Source: Planctomycetaceae bacterium
GTDB taxonomy: Bacteria; Planctomycetota; Planctomycetia; Pirellulales; UBA1268
Direction of reading: 5' to 3'
Assembly (NCBI GenBank): GCA_947464585.1
Contig: CANHYS010000135.1
Span: 1-6,342, forward strand
DNA: 6,342 bases
The position numbers and the translations under genes were made by a program. Positions 6,204-6,342 of the stretch are shown here, piece after piece (positions within the stretch are counted from its first letter, which is position 1; every line of letters starts with the position of its first letter). A model generated the notes under the pieces. The model saw only the letters and a program-made list of their open reading frames with translations, ran no database searches and had not been told where the DNA came from.

Positions 6204-6213
6204 CGTGAAGCAA

Positions 6214-6342
6214 GAACGGCAGAAGTCTCGTCGCGGGGGCGAGGATACGCCCAATGCTCCTCGAGCTTCCGCCGATTCCGGCTTCCCCTTGGGTGCGCCA
6301 GCAAAGACCTGCATGGCAGGATGCCATGCGCAGCACCAGCAA
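6214..6342. repeat. 129-bp direct repeat, copy 2 (cut by the window edge)
   Basis: This is identical to 6034-6162, offset by exactly 180 bp. The match runs to the last base, so the copy may continue and the array may have further units. The spacer between copies (6163-6213) is 51 bp. Because 180 is divisible by three, both copies are read in the same frame, which explains the artificially long open frame here. Confidence 0.85.

Noticed and set aside
6034..6342. CRISPR array
   Set aside because: Repeats of 129 bp with a 180-bp period and only two copies do not fit CRISPR repeat and spacer sizes.

Overview
The window is GC-rich, tightly packed bacterial DNA. It carries five protein-coding genes and two blocks of structured, repetitive non-coding DNA. 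The gene content suggests a Planctomycetota bacterium, perhaps Pirellulales-like: a DUF6807 ('PmoA-like') exported protein beside a Gfo/Idh/MocA oxidoreductase, a COG3014-like TPR lipoprotein, and a CBS/DRTGG pyrophosphatase. This assignment is inferred from gene content and GC-rich codon use. No rRNA, tRNA or taxonomic marker is present, and I see no CRISPR array, transposase or integrase.

Layout. (1) 1-1440 (+): a manganese-dependent family II inorganic pyrophosphatase with regulatory CBS and DRTGG domains; its N-terminus lies left of the window. (2) 1441-1573: a convergent intergenic gap made almost entirely of nested inverted repeats. (3) 1574-2686 (-): a secreted DUF6807/PmoA-like protein. 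(4) 2687-2884: a divergent upstream region with a ribosome-binding site for each flanking gene. (5) 2885-3973 (+): a Gfo/Idh/MocA NAD(P)-dependent oxidoreductase. Its stop overlaps, as ATGA, the start of (6) 3970-4653 (+): a 227-residue protein corresponding to the C-terminal half of DNA gyrase subunit B (TOPRIM plus tail), with no ATPase or transducer domains. (7) 4675-~6027/6147 (-): a TPR-rich lipoprotein, convergent with (6) across 21 bp. (8) 6034-6342: two identical 129-bp direct repeats, 180 bp apart, separated by a 51-bp hairpin-rich spacer and running off the right edge.

How the genes may work together. The exported DUF6807 protein and the divergent oxidoreductase form a combination I would expect in sugar or polyol catabolism. 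The pyrophosphatase and lipoprotein look like unrelated neighbours. The TOPRIM protein has no obvious metabolic link to the oxidoreductase it is coupled to.

The two most unusual items are this stand-alone GyrB C-terminal half, with its acidic catalytic residues intact, and the structured tandem/direct repeat at the right edge. The repeat abuts, and may have replaced, the natural start of the lipoprotein gene.
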